DNA of 64,000 bases from assembly GCF_007290395.2 (NCBI RefSeq), contig NZ_CP041656.2, forward strand, positions 992,001 through 1,056,000, in the 5' to 3' direction. This DNA comes from Bradyrhizobium cosmicum (GTDB lineage: Bacteria > Pseudomonadota > Alphaproteobacteria > Rhizobiales > Xanthobacteraceae). A program made the position numbers and the translations under genes. Positions 29,334-41,571 of the stretch are shown here, one piece after another. The stretch's first letter is position 1; every line of letters starts with the position of its first letter. The notes beneath the pieces were generated by a model that did not search any database, was not told the origin of the DNA, and saw nothing but the letters and a program-made list of their open reading frames with translations.

Positions 29334-29726
29334 ATGGTCTCAACATCAATCCGCCGCGCCGCCGCGAAGAGGCTGAGGGCGAACACGACGCCGCATGAGC
29401 GGGTGTTGTGGCGCGCGTTGAAAGAGCTTCCGATCGAAGGCTCCCACTTCCGTCGACAAGCTCCCATCGGCCCTTACGTCGTCGACTTCTTCTGCCCGGC
29501 CAAGAGTCTCATTGTTGAACTTGATGGTGGCCACCACAACGAAGACGAGACAGCAAAGCGAGACGGTGCGCGGCAGAGCTGGCTCGAGAACGAAGGCTAT
29601 CGCGTCATCCGCTTCTGGAACTCGGAGATCACGGCCGATCTGACGGCCGTGCTCGAGCGAATCTATGTAGAGCTCTATGGATCGCGCGAGGCAGAAGCTA
29701 CACCGTTGAAACACCGTCGCACCTAG
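29334..29726 (+). CDS. DUF559 domain protein (restriction endonuclease-like fold)
   Basis: 130 aa, almost entirely a DUF559 domain: ANTTPHERVLWRALKE near residues 16-31, then FRRQAPIGPYVVDFFCPAKSLIVELDG near residues 39-65, and YRVIRFWNSEITADL near residue 88. The Asp (VVDF) and Glu (IVELDG) fit the D-ExD active site of Vsr/PD-(D/E)xK-type nucleases, so DNA cleavage or repair is plausible; no member of this type has a role I can name with certainty. It starts 6 bases after one copy of an intergenic repeat and ends 16 bases before another. Confidence 0.85.
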   Translation: MVSTSIRRAAAKRLRANTTPHERVLWRALKELPIEGSHFRRQAPIGPYVVDFFCPAKSLIVELDGGHHNEDETAKRDGARQSWLENEGYRVIRFWNSEITADLTAVLERIYVELYGSREAEATPLKHRRT

Positions 29727-29742
29727 ACGGGACGCGCCTTGT

Positions 29743-29942
29743 TTACCCTCCCCTGGAGGGGGAGGGTCGATCGCGCGTAGCGCGAGCGGGGTGGGGTGAA
29801 GCCGCAAAGGCGGTATCACCGGATCGAAGAAACGCTGCAGACAATAAGGAGCAACACATTCGCGGATAGTCTGTCACCCCACCCCGGTTCGCATTCCGCT
29901 TCGCTGCATGCGACCCGACCCTCCCCCTCCAGGGGAGGGTAA
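29743..29942. repeat. Composite inverted element (family D forward copy plus inverted copy)
   Basis: A forward copy (29743-29803) and, after 69 bases, an inverted copy (29873-29942: TCACCCCACCCCGG... to CTCCAGGGGAGGGTAA). The ends pair (TTACCCTCCCC with GGGGAGGGTAA), so the unit of about 200 bases could fold into one large structure. A very similar unit lies at 35339-35515. No transposase gene is inside. Confidence 0.75.
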
Positions 29943-30042
29943 GCGAGAGCCCTACCTTGACCTTCCGCCTCCAATCCGCTCCCTTTGGCCCGACAAATGA
30001 TCCCCCCGGGGAAACGCCGAGCCAAACGCCAGGGTAGCTACC

Positions 30043-31548
30043 ATGTCTTTCGTCCTCGCCATCGACCAGGGCACCACCTCGTCGCGCGCCATCGTTTTTC
30101 GCAGCGATATCTCGATCGCCGCCCGCGCGCAGCAGGAGTTTCCGCAGCATTTTCCGGCCTCGGGCTGGGTCGAGCACGAGCCGGAGGACATCTGGACCTC
30201 GACCGTGATGGTCTGCCGCGATGCGATCGAACAGGCCGGCATCACCGCGAAGGACATCGCCGCGATCGGCATCACCAACCAGCGCGAGACCACCGTGGTG
30301 TGGGACCGCGCCACCGGCCAGGCCGTGCACCGCGCCATCGTCTGGCAGGACCGCCGCACCGCCGACATTTGCGCAAAACTGAAAGCCGACGGCCACGAGC
30401 CGGTGATCTCGGAAAAAACCGGCCTGATCATCGATCCCTATTTCTCCGGCACCAAGGTCGCCTGGATCCTCGATCACGTCCCCGGCGCGCGGGGGCGCGC
30501 CGCGCGCGGCGAGCTGATGTTCGGCACCGTCGATTGCTACCTGCTCTGGCGCCTCACCGGCGGCAAGGTGCACGCCACCGACGCCACCAACGCCTCGCGC
30601 ACGCTGCTGTTCAACATCCACACCGGCCAGTGGGACGACCAGCTGCTGGAGATCATCGGCGTGCCGCGTTCGATGCTGCCTGAGGTGAAGGATTCCTCCG
30701 CCCATTTCGGCGAAAGCACGCCGGACCTGTTCGGCGGCGCCATCGCCATTTCAGGCATCGCCGGCGACCAGCAGGCCGCGACCATCGGCCAGGCCTGCTT
30801 CCGCCCGGGCATGATGAAGTCGACCTACGGCACCGGCTGCTTCGCGCTGCTCAACACCGGCACCACGCCGGTCGTGTCGAAGAACAAGCTGCTCACCACC
30901 ATCGCCTATCAGCTCGACGGCAAACGCACCTACGCGCTCGAAGGCTCGATCTTCGTCGCGGGCAGCGCGGTGCAGTGGCTGCGCGACGGCCTCGGCATCA
31001 TCAAGCACGCCGCCGAGACGGGCCCGCTCGCCGATCAGTCCGACTCCCTGCAGAGCGTCTATCTCGTCCCGGCCTTCGTCGGCATGGGCGCGCCTTACTG
31101 GAATCCGCGCGTGCGCGGCGCGCTGTTCGGCCTCACCCGCAACACCGGCCCGGCCGAGCTCGCCCACGCCGCGCTGGAGAGCGTCTGCTACCAGACGTTT
31201 GATCTGTGGGCCGCGATGCGCGCCGACTGGCCGAGTTCGGAAACCGCCAGCGTCGTGCTCCGCGTCGACGGCGGCATGACCGCGTCGGACTGGACCATGC
31301 AGCGCCTCGCTGATCTCCTCAATGCACCGGTTGATCGCCCGGTTATTCAGGAGACCACGGCACTCGGTGCCGCCTATCTCGCCGGCCTCCAGGCCGGCGT
31401 CTATCCCGAGCCGACCAAGTTCGCCGACAACTGGCGCCTCGAGCACCGCTTCAAGCCAGCCATGAGCCAGGCGACACGCGAGCGGAAGCTGGCCGGCTGG
31501 GCGCGCGCGGTGAAGGGCGTGCTGGCGAGTGACGAGGGGGAGGGGTAG
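30043..31548 (+). CDS. glpK: Glycerol kinase
   Basis: 501 aa, normal length for GlpK. Phosphate-binding [14 protein letters not shown] near residues 6-19, [14 protein letters not shown] near residue 76, IVWQDRRTA near 100, and the C-terminal ATP-binding [17 protein letters not shown] near residue 410. It phosphorylates glycerol to sn-glycerol 3-phosphate in the cytoplasm. No glycerol facilitator or glpD is next to it. The upstream 100 bases end in the repeat at 29743-29942. Confidence 0.95.
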   Translation: MSFVLAIDQGTTSSRAIVFRSDISIAARAQQEFPQHFPASGWVEHEPEDIWTSTVMVCRDAIEQAGITAKDIAAIGITNQRETTVVWDRATGQAVHRAIVWQDRRTADICAKLKADGHEPVISEKTGLIIDPYFSGTKVAWILDHVPGARGRAARGELMFGTVDCYLLWRLTGGKVHATDATNASRTLLFNIHTGQWDDQLLEIIGVPRSMLPEVKDSSAHFGESTPDLFGGAIAISGIAGDQQAATIGQACFRPGMMKSTYGTGCFALLNTGTTPVVSKNKLLTTIAYQLDGKRTYALEGSIFVAGSAVQWLRDGLGIIKHAAETGPLADQSDSLQSVYLVPAFVGMGAPYWNPRVRGALFGLTRNTGPAELAHAALESVCYQTFDLWAAMRADWPSSETASVVLRVDGGMTASDWTMQRLADLLNAPVDRPVIQETTALGAAYLAGLQAGVYPEPTKFADNWRLEHRFKPAMSQATRERKLAGWARAVKGVLASDEGEG

Positions 31549-31559
31549 CGCGCCTCTAT

Positions 31560-31712
31560 CCACGCCGTCGTCCCTGCGAAAGCAGGGACCCATACCGCGG
31601 AATCGATCTGGAGATTGCGGTAGGAGTACCGAACTCGGAGTCTTCGCCAAACTGCTCCCTGTGGCTATGGATCCCGGATCTGCGCTCCGCTTGTCCGGGA
31701 CGACGACGGAGT
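31560..31712. repeat. Intergenic repeat, family C-like
   Basis: CACGCCGTCGTCCCTGCGAAAGCAGGGACCC forms a hairpin (GTCCCTGC/GCAGGGAC) and the far end GGATCCCGGATCTGCGCTCCGCTTGTCCGGGACGACG another (TCCCGGA...TCCGGGA); the outer GTCGTCCC and GGGACGAC also pair. It fills most of the 214-base gap between glpK and the GNAT gene. Confidence 0.65.
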
Positions 31713-31762
31713 GTGTAGCGCCAATTCTGGAACGTTCCCGCAATGAAATCGAGCAAACAAGG

Positions 31763-32356
31763 ATGATCCTCCCCGACGGATATTCCGACGTCCCGGTCGG
31801 CAAGATCGCCGCCGTCGTCACCCATCTGGAGATGACGACGCGTCCAGCGCGCCGTGACGATCCGCCGGGTAGCTGGACCCTGCGCAAGGCCGATGCGCCC
31901 GCGCTTCATTGGTACCGCGATCTCCACCGCCGCGCCGGTGAGGAATGGCTGTGGTTTTCGCGGGCGCGCATGAACGACGCCGAGCTTGCCGCGATCATCC
32001 ACGCGCCGGGAATTGAAGTCCATGCACTGGTCGTGGGCGGCCGCGATGAAGGCCTGCTCGAATTGGACTTCCGCGAGGCCGGCCAGTGCGAGCTGGTCTA
32101 TTTCGGCGTCGCCGCCGGGCTGATCGGCACCGGCGCCGCCCGCTTCCTGATGAACCGCGCGCTGGAGATGGCATGGTCACGCGATGTCAGTCGCGTCTGG
32201 GTCCACACCTGCACCTTCGATCATCCGTCGGCCGTGGCGTTCTACCAGCGCTCCGGCTTCCGCCCGTTCCGCCGCCAGATCGAGATCGCCGACGATCCAC
32301 GCCTCGACGGCACCGCGCCGCGTGATGCGGCAAGGCATGTGCCAATCATCGAGTAG
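31763..32356 (+). CDS. GNAT-family N-acetyltransferase
   Basis: 197 aa. The acetyl-CoA-binding region FGVAAGLIGTGAARFLMNRALEMA near residues 115-138 (here V-A-A-G-L-I-G-T-G, a variant of Q/RxxGxG/A) is followed by VWVHTCTFDHPSAVAFYQRSGFRPF, the usual C-terminal GNAT motif. The protein is probably a small-molecule or amine acetyltransferase; the substrate is not evident. ATG 31763 has AAGGATG around it and no upstream conserved residues; the frame runs 78 codons further through a repeat. Confidence 0.85.
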   Translation: MILPDGYSDVPVGKIAAVVTHLEMTTRPARRDDPPGSWTLRKADAPALHWYRDLHRRAGEEWLWFSRARMNDAELAAIIHAPGIEVHALVVGGRDEGLLELDFREAGQCELVYFGVAAGLIGTGAARFLMNRALEMAWSRDVSRVWVHTCTFDHPSAVAFYQRSGFRPFRRQIEIADDPRLDGTAPRDAARHVPIIE

Positions 32357-32375
32357 TGTGCATCTGCTTCCCCGC

Positions 32376-32454
32376 CGTCACTGCGAGCACAGCGGAGCAA
32401 TCCAGAATCCCTCCGCGGAGACAGTCTGGATTGCTTCGCTGCGCTCGCAATGAC
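32376..32454. repeat. Intergenic palindromic repeat, family A (third copy)
   Basis: Opens CGTCACTGCGAGCACAGCG and ends CGCTCGCAATGAC, with CAATCCAGAATCCCTCCGCGG and CCGCGGAGACAGTCTGGATTG shared almost letter for letter with 3445-3532. It marks the boundary between the GNAT gene and the lower-GC DUF262/HEPN segment. Nothing recognisable lies in the 142 bases between it and 32597. Confidence 0.85.
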
Positions 32455-32596
32455 CGAGTGCGGTGCTGCGGTCGTTCTTCGAAAAGGCACACACGTGCGA
32501 CGGCATCGTAGCCTCGGATCGAGGGCGGCATAATCCGGGACAGTAGGCGCGTGCAGTGAAGGGGGCGAACGATGAAGGAGGGGAAAGTGCTAAGAG

Positions 32597-33010
32597 TCAT
32601 GTCCAGCAAACGACGCCACCATGTCTCGCTACGTGCCGGAAAAAAACACGATCGATGCACCGCACCAAGCGATCCATGTCTGTAAGATTATTCTTGACGT
32701 CAAGTAGCGTGAGCGCAGGAGGTGATGAATGAGCTAGTGCAGTTCGAATGCTCTGAAAGTTCTCGACCAGAGTTTCTACGTCCCCCCTTAACAAGCGATT
32801 CATCTGCGCTTGGAAGTTGTCAATGCCTACGCGGAGGAATAGCCGCCTAAGATTCTTGAAAGATGGATACGCGGTCTTTTCATGAAAGAGCTTTCCGTCG
32901 AAGTACGGAGGGAACAGGAAGTTCGGATCGAAGATCGGCCAAGCTTGATATTCGCGCGGAATACTTTTCAAAATCTGCGCCTCATCGCCAGTATAAACTC
33001 GTTGCTCCAC
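32597..33010 (-). CDS. HEPN-like protein fragment, partner of the DUF262 gene
   Basis: 137 aa from GTG 33010. The C-terminal half (PSFKNLRRLFLRVGID..., then SIRTALAHSS near residues 87-96) has the R-x4-H motif of HEPN RNases and the lead-in helix seen in MAE_28990/RiboL-PSP-type HEPN proteins. Those are about 200-230 aa, so the N-terminal helices seem to be missing. It overlaps the end of the DUF262 gene by 43 bases in another frame. Either it is a compact overlapping partner, or a deletion or frameshift joined two truncated genes. Base composition is clearly lower in GC than the neighbours. Confidence 0.5.
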   Translation of the reverse strand: MEQRVYTGDEAQILKSIPREYQAWPIFDPNFLFPPYFDGKLFHEKTAYPSFKNLRRLFLRVGIDNFQAQMNRLLRGDVETLVENFQSIRTALAHSSPPALTLLDVKNNLTDMDRLVRCIDRVFFRHVARHGGVVCWT

Positions 33011-33840
33011 TGTGACATCTGCGTGTCGTCAATGTTCCGGTGCGAAGCACTGAATTGGTCGAGGAAACTCGATAGAGGTTTGGTATACGACGCACGTTCA
33101 TGGCGAAATGCGAAAAAACGGAGGGCGAGTTCAGCGCCCTTCATGCGTTTGTCGCCTCTGAATCCTGTCGCCTTCCTCCAAGCTTCTCGCTTCACCAAAT
33201 CATCGATGCGAGCCATCAAGACACCGTGATTCAGGCCGTGCCGAAGCTCTTGCGCGTTCAGCTTAACTGAGCCGGTATTCAAACGTTCGAATACGTCGAA
33301 TTTGATTTGTGGGTGTGTGTCCTTCAAGATCGTAATGCAACGTATTGTTCGATTATTTATGTGATCTCTAAACCGCGGATCTAGGCTGCTCCAAGTAAAT
33401 CCATTTAGCTCGGGATAGGTTGTCAGACCTTGGAGCTCGAATGCGTCATTGAGAAAGAATTTTATCGTCAGTAGCCGCTGGTTGCCGTCGATAACGATCA
33501 GTTTGTTATCCGGGCTTTGGCTGAAATAGACCACTGGTATTGGGCATTGGATGATCAAAGATTCAATCAGGCGAGAAGCTTGATTCCTTGTCCAAACATA
33601 GCCACGCTGAAATTCCGGAATCTCGATCTTTCCAGACGTAACGTATTGATGTAGCGACGCTACTGTTAGGTCTGCGGTCTCGGTATGAAGGCGCCGTTGT
33701 TCGGGGGGGACGTTCTTTAGCTCGACTTCTTCTGGCTCCGTCACGATCGGAAAGAGCTTGTCCGCTAGCGATTTCTGCGTTTCCACCAATTGCCTCGTCT
33801 TGTGCTGACCAGAGCATGCGCTTCGCGCTGCAACTGCCAA
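32968..33840 (-). CDS. DUF262 (GmrSD N-terminal-like, ParB-fold) protein
   Basis: 290 aa. IPEFQRGYVWTRNQASRLIESLI near residues 73-95 and LIVIDGNQRLLTIKFFL near residues 111-127 carry the DGxQR motif of DUF262; FERLNTGSVKLNAQELRHGLNHG near residue 180 is the second conserved block. DUF262 is the nucleotide-dependent part of GmrSD type IV restriction and of other defence proteins. Start TTG 33840 has AAAGG 5 bases upstream; GTG 33786 is the alternative. The usual C-terminal helical tail of about 70 aa after LALRFFAFRHE... seems shortened. Low-GC segment, probably acquired. Confidence 0.8.
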   Translation of the reverse strand: MAVAARSACSGQHKTRQLVETQKSLADKLFPIVTEPEEVELKNVPPEQRRLHTETADLTVASLHQYVTSGKIEIPEFQRGYVWTRNQASRLIESLIIQCPIPVVYFSQSPDNKLIVIDGNQRLLTIKFFLNDAFELQGLTTYPELNGFTWSSLDPRFRDHINNRTIRCITILKDTHPQIKFDVFERLNTGSVKLNAQELRHGLNHGVLMARIDDLVKREAWRKATGFRGDKRMKGAELALRFFAFRHERASYTKPLSSFLDQFSASHRNIDDTQMSQWSNEFILAMRRRF

Positions 33841-33887
33841 TACTACCTTTAATTCTAACTATGGAGAAGAGGAGACCAAGCAGGCCC

Positions 33888-34301
33888 TCAAAACACCTCC
33901 TGCTTCGCCCTTGCCAGCGAAAACCCCCGCTGCATCGCATTGAAGCACGTCAGTCCCCTCTGCTCCGACCGGCACGTAAACCCCGCGCGCTGCCACACCT
34001 CGCCATATGCCAGCACCGGCAGTGACGGGTCCATCACCGTGTCGCCGGCGCAGATGCGCCCCGCAGCTCCTTTCGCGCTCATCTCGAAGGCGTTGCCCCA
34101 TTCGAGTTCGCAATCGGCGGGCCGGCGCGGGCGGCTTTCCAGGTTCATGATATCGCAACGAAGAACACCCTGTCCGTTGTCGGTGAAGAACTGGCAGGCG
34201 ATGTTCTTGGACGGCGTCTGGAAGCCGATCGGACGGTCCTGGGCGTGGGCCGCGCTTGCCGTGGCGATCAGGGCAAGCGCAGTGAGACATCGCAGATACA
34301 T
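33888..34301 (-). CDS. Small secreted protein (DUF6636-like)
   Basis: 137 aa. Signal peptide MYLRCLTALALIATASAAHA (cut near residue 20), then a Cys-containing domain: FQTPSKNIACQFFTD, GVLRCDIMN, PADCELEWG, AGRICAGDT, GEVWQRAGFTCRSEQRGLTCFNA, giving six mature cysteines likely paired in the periplasm. The pattern of SNIxC, LxC, C..W, GFxCxS..GLTC is that of small uncharacterised actinobacterial/alphaproteobacterial exported proteins. The frame is open far upstream but the signal sequence fixes the start. Function unknown. Confidence 0.75.
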   Translation of the reverse strand: MYLRCLTALALIATASAAHAQDRPIGFQTPSKNIACQFFTDNGQGVLRCDIMNLESRPRRPADCELEWGNAFEMSAKGAAGRICAGDTVMDPSLPVLAYGEVWQRAGFTCRSEQRGLTCFNAMQRGFSLARAKQEVF

Positions 34302-34451
34302 GACATGGCCCCGGCTGATAGGTTGTGCATTGATTCCGCTTTGCTGCGTCGAGCGCAATGCTCTCCTTCCAAGATTTTTGTTGCGACGGGCTCGCAATGG
34401 CGATGAACTGGATGACCGTGCCTTATCCAGAGACAGAGAGGAGCGCGAACC

Positions 34452-35081
34452 ATGTTCCTGATCGGCCAATACGATTCCCCCTTCGTCCGCCGCGTCGCGA
34501 TTGCTCTGCGGCTTTACGGCACCGCCTTCGAGCACAGGCCGTGGTCGACCTTCGGCGATGCCGACAAGATCGCGCCGTACAATCCGCTGCGCCGTGTGCC
34601 GACGCTGGTGCTGGACGACGGCGAGGCGCTGATCGAGAGCGCGTTCATTCTCGACCATCTCGATGAGCTTGTCGGTCCCGACAAGGCGATGCTGCCGCGC
34701 GCGGGCGCCGAACGACGTCGGCATCTGCGCATCTGCGCCCTGGCCTCCGGCCTCGGCGACAAGGCCGTGAGCCTGGTCTATGAGCGCGTGCTGCGAAAGG
34801 AGCAATTGGCGCTGTGGGTCGCGCGCTGCGAGGCGCAGATCAACGACGTGCTCAGGGTGCTGGAAGACGAACGGGCGAAGGTGCCGACGCCGTATTTCCT
34901 CGGCGAGCGCATCGGCCACGCAGACGTGATCGTGGCCTGCGTCCTCCGCTTCACTGGCGAAGCGCATCCGCAACTCTTCGATGCCGCCCGCTATCCTGCG
35001 CTCGCGGCGCATGCCGAGCGTTGCGAGGCGCTGGCGCCGTTCCGGGAGATCGTGCAGCCGCTGGCGCCGCCGAGCGGCTAG
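34452..35081 (+). CDS. Glutathione S-transferase family protein
   Basis: 209 aa. The N-terminal thioredoxin-fold domain begins MFLIGQYDSPFVRRVAIALRLYG (Ser rather than Cys at the usual active-site region) and contains the glutathione-binding PTLVLDDGEALIESAFILDHLDE near residues 50-72; the rest is the all-helical C-terminal domain with FLGERIGHADVIVACVLRF. A detoxification or thiol-transfer role is likely; the substrate cannot be told. Start at ATG 34452, preceded by GAGAGGAGCG. Confidence 0.9.
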   Translation: MFLIGQYDSPFVRRVAIALRLYGTAFEHRPWSTFGDADKIAPYNPLRRVPTLVLDDGEALIESAFILDHLDELVGPDKAMLPRAGAERRRHLRICALASGLGDKAVSLVYERVLRKEQLALWVARCEAQINDVLRVLEDERAKVPTPYFLGERIGHADVIVACVLRFTGEAHPQLFDAARYPALAAHAERCEALAPFREIVQPLAPPSG

Positions 35082-35091
35082 GCCGCCTACC

Positions 35092-35515
35092 CTCCCCGGG
35101 AGGGCAGGGCAATCGCATATGGTGTGATGCGGCGGTATCGGCAGTGTGCTCCCTCTCCCGCTTGCGGGGAGGGCTGGGGTGGGGGGGCGCCGCGTCGGGA
35201 TCGTCGAGAATTGCGAAGAATGTCCCGGTGTGGTGAGAGCCCTCACCCGCCGCGCTCTGCGAGCGCGTCGGCCTCTCCCGCAAGCGGGAGAGGCGGAGCA
35301 AGCCTGCGCAGTCTTCGTGAACCATATGCGATTGCCCTGCCCTGGAGGGGGAGGGTCGATCGCGCGTAGCGCGAGCGGGTGGGGTGATCTCTCAATTCGG
35401 GCAGCGCTTCGGTGGAGAGACTGTCACCCCAGCCCGCTTCGCATTGCGCTACTCCATGCGAAGCGAGCCACGAGCGAACTGCGCTCGTCTCGGACCCCAC
35501 CAGGGAGGGTGGCAT
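35092..35515. repeat. Composite repeat block with nested inverted repeats
   Basis: The 446-base gap after the GST gene is almost all repeat. A perfect 23-bp inverted repeat joins 35101-35123 to 35321-35343 (core GCAATCGCATATGGT). Between its arms lie CTCTCCCGC-type hairpins. From 35339 to about 35386 comes a family D forward copy nearly identical to 29750-29800, and from 35421 to 35515 an inverted copy whose far half (CGAGCGAACTGCGCTCGTCTCGGACCCC) corresponds to the left repeat of the DUF559 gene. No open frame here has coding character. Confidence 0.8.
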
Positions 35516-35527
35516 ACGTGACGCGGG

Positions 35528-36316
35528 CTATTTCCGCGTGCAGGGGTTGACCTCGCCCGCCGCCGTTTTCATGACGATCGGATTTGGCGACAGCCTGATG
35601 CCGAAGAACAATTGAGACCCGGACACCTTGTCGTCCGCGCCCTCGTGGACGTCGAGGTCGAGCTTCGCTGCGATCTCGGATGTCAGCTTGGCCTTCTCCT
35701 CCATCGAGATCTTGTTGCTGTATTTGATCTCATAGACGACATCGGCCTCCAGGACGGACCGCGTCTGGCACACGACGCCGCCGCTGGAAATGTTCTGGGC
35801 GACCGCGTCCTCGCATTCGGACTTCAGCAATGCGTTCCGGGTCGAGATCAGCGACTCGTCGGAAATCAGCAGAATGTTGGCGTTCTCAAGCTTGAGCTTG
35901 ACCGCCTCGACCTGCTGCATCCCGGCGACGGCCGACAGCTTCTCCGTGACCTGGGCCGACACGTCGAGCTTCTTCTCGAGCGACTGCTTCAGGTCCCGGT
36001 CCACGGTCCGGGATTTCTGGATCTTGTTGACCAGCAATGTCGGATCGACTTCGCAGGTCGGATGCAATTCGAGCCTGCCGTTGCTCAGATATTCGATCGT
36101 GTTGATGGTGCCGGGACCGCCGAACGTGCTTGGCGGCACGACCTCGAAATATCCGGTCTCGGAGAGGATGGCGGTGATCGTCTGTTTCTTTCGCGGGTAT
36201 CCGGCGTAGACAGCAACCATCACCAGCGCGATCGCGACACAGACGCCGCTACCTAGCCAAAACCACCCGCGGCCAACTACTTTCCCGGGCAGCACAACTG
36301 ATTTTTCTCGCCGCAT
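35528..36316 (-). CDS. Membrane-anchored protein of unknown function
   Basis: 262 aa, family not recognised. One transmembrane segment near residues 18-41 (WFWLGSGVCVAIALVMVAVYAGY) follows a basic N-terminus, so most of the protein is probably periplasmic. Visible features: a Gly-rich FGGPGTINTIEYL near residue 65, a Lys/Glu-rich helical stretch (VDRDLKQSLEKKLDVSAQVTEKLSAV) near residue 105, and four non-N-terminal cysteines, one near the C-terminus (NPCTRK). Its first 40 bases overlap the end of the small Cys-rich gene, suggesting one transcript. Confidence 0.65.
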   Translation of the reverse strand: MRREKSVVLPGKVVGRGWFWLGSGVCVAIALVMVAVYAGYPRKKQTITAILSETGYFEVVPPSTFGGPGTINTIEYLSNGRLELHPTCEVDPTLLVNKIQKSRTVDRDLKQSLEKKLDVSAQVTEKLSAVAGMQQVEAVKLKLENANILLISDESLISTRNALLKSECEDAVAQNISSGGVVCQTRSVLEADVVYEIKYSNKISMEEKAKLTSEIAAKLDLDVHEGADDKVSGSQLFFGIRLSPNPIVMKTAAGEVNPCTRK

Positions 36317-36408
36317 GGCACGTAGCCTTTCGGACAGTCCGCCGCGGCAATCGTGGGCAGCACGACGAGAGCGATCGCGGCGACGAACAGTGCAATGAAC
36401 TGCTTCAT
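36277..36408 (-). CDS. Tiny secreted cysteine-rich peptide
   Basis: 43 aa. MKQFIALFVAAIALVVLPTIAAA is a clean Sec signal peptide, leaving a mature peptide of about 20 residues, DCPKGYVPCGEKNQLCCPGK, with four cysteines. The frame is open 24 codons upstream, but the ATG at 36408 starts the signal. It overlaps the downstream gene by 40 bases (36277-36316), so the two are probably co-expressed. No family recognised. Confidence 0.6.
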   Translation of the reverse strand: MKQFIALFVAAIALVVLPTIAAADCPKGYVPCGEKNQLCCPGK

Positions 36409-36480
36409 ATGTTCGATCCCAAGCAAATCGTCGGTTTGGTAGTACACCGATAGACTAACCAACCGAGGTTGAGTGGACAA

Positions 36481-36784
36481 GTGAACGAGTTCACAGGTGC
36501 GCGGTTCCCGCGAGATAAAAAAACCGTGCGCATCTCATCGCGTTCTCGGGTGCCGCCTTCTGGGTCCCGGGTCGCGCTTGGCGCGTCCGAGACAGGAGAT
36601 TGCAGCGCACAGCATCTGGCGAAGTCCGAAACGCGCGGCTGGCGATGATGGAATATTACAGGTGTTTTGCCCGACGGAGCAAGCAAATTCGCCAAAACAG
36701 AAATCTACTAGACCTTTCAACCCCATCCTTACTGTGCATGGGGTTGTTTTAGACCTTTTGGTTTTTTTCGAACGAAGGCGGGGC
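36481..36784. other. Intergenic region with repeat remnants and a stem-loop
   Basis: No gene seen. 36543-36596 is a partial GC-rich repeat (TCTGGGTCCCGGGTCGCGC... CGCGTCCGAGACAGG). From 36655 to 36770 the DNA is AT-richer; AACCCCAT (36719-36726) pairs with ATGGGGTT (36738-36745) and is followed by TTGTTTT, the form of a plus-strand terminator although no plus-strand gene precedes it. This second part looks like a dispersed repeat (from memory, low certainty). Confidence 0.5.
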
Positions 36785-40642
<3,858 letters not shown>

Positions 40643-40647
40643 TTCGA

Positions 40648-41571
40648 TTACGCCGCCTTCTGCGCGCTCTTGGCGCGGATGCCGAGCAAATGGCTGATCG
40701 CGAACACGAGATCGGCGCGGTTCATGGTGTAGAAATGGAAGGTGTCGACGCCGCGCTTCGCCAGCTTCTGCACCTGGCCGGCTGCGACGGTCGCGGCCAC
40801 CAGCTTGCGGGTCTCGGCGTCGTCGTCGAGGCCGTCGAACTTGGCGGCGAACCAGTCCGGCACGCTGGTGCCGGCGCGGGTGACGAAGGCTCTCGCCTGC
40901 TTGAAATTGTGCATGGGCATGATGCCGGGCACGATCGGGATGTTGATCCCGCGCGCGCGGACGCGGTCGAGATAGCGGAAGTAGAGGTCGTTATCGAAGA
41001 AGACCTGCGTGATCGCGCGGGTCGCGCCGGAATCGACCTTGGCCTTCAGCGTGTCGATGTCGGCGTCGAAGTCGCGCGCTTCGGGGTGCTTTTCGGGGTA
41101 GGCCGAGACCGAGACTTCGATATCCGCATGCCGCTTCTTGATCCCCGCGACGAGATCGGCCGAGCTCTGGTAGCCGTCGGGATGGCTGGAATAGGGCGTG
41201 CCGATGCCGCCGGCCGGATCGCCGCGCAAGGCGACGATGTGGCGGACGCCGACCTCGTGATAGCGGTCGACGATCTCGTCGATCTCGCCGCGCGAGGCGC
41301 CGACACAGGTCAGATGCGCGGCCGGCAGCAGCGCGGTCTCCTTCAGGATGCGTGCGATGGTGGAATGAGTGCGCTCACGGGTCGAGCCGCCGGCGCCATA
41401 GGTCACCGAGACGAATTTCGGATCGAGCGGGGCCAGCCGGTTGATGGTGTCCCAGAGATTGCGTTCCATATCTTCCGTCTTGGGCGGAAAGAACTCGAAG
41501 GAGATCGCAGGCCGCTGGACGGCAAGGTGCCCGTCTTGCCCGGCGTGGGCAGGCGTCGTCGGATCGGTCAT
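40648..41571 (-). CDS. metF: Methylenetetrahydrofolate reductase
   Basis: 307-aa FAD TIM-barrel enzyme that makes 5-methyltetrahydrofolate for MetH. Visible: [18 protein letters not shown] (with the catalytic Glu of EFFPP) near residue 23, [18 protein letters not shown] near 53, HIVALRGDP near 112, [15 protein letters not shown] near 188, and [11 protein letters not shown] near the end. ATG 41571 is preferred to GTG 41583, which would sit directly on the GGAG ribosome site. First gene of metF-metH. Confidence 0.96.
   Translation of the reverse strand: MTDPTTPAHAGQDGHLAVQRPAISFEFFPPKTEDMERNLWDTINRLAPLDPKFVSVTYGAGGSTRERTHSTIARILKETALLPAAHLTCVGASRGEIDEIVDRYHEVGVRHIVALRGDPAGGIGTPYSSHPDGYQSSADLVAGIKKRHADIEVSVSAYPEKHPEARDFDADIDTLKAKVDSGATRAITQVFFDNDLYFRYLDRVRARGINIPIVPGIMPMHNFKQARAFVTRAGTSVPDWFAAKFDGLDDDAETRKLVAATVAAGQVQKLAKRGVDTFHFYTMNRADLVFAISHLLGIRAKSAQKAA

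Noticed and set aside
29346..29819. 157-codon minus-strand frame over the DUF559 gene
   Set aside because: Antisense to the DUF559 domain and runs into the repeat; no coding signature.
35092..35515. CRISPR array
   Set aside because: Repeats are palindromic, unequal in length and spacing, and of dispersed families; there are no regular spacers or cas genes.
36719..36750. Rho-independent terminator on the plus strand
   Set aside because: The stem and T-rich tail are present, but no plus-strand gene precedes it; more likely part of a dispersed repeat.
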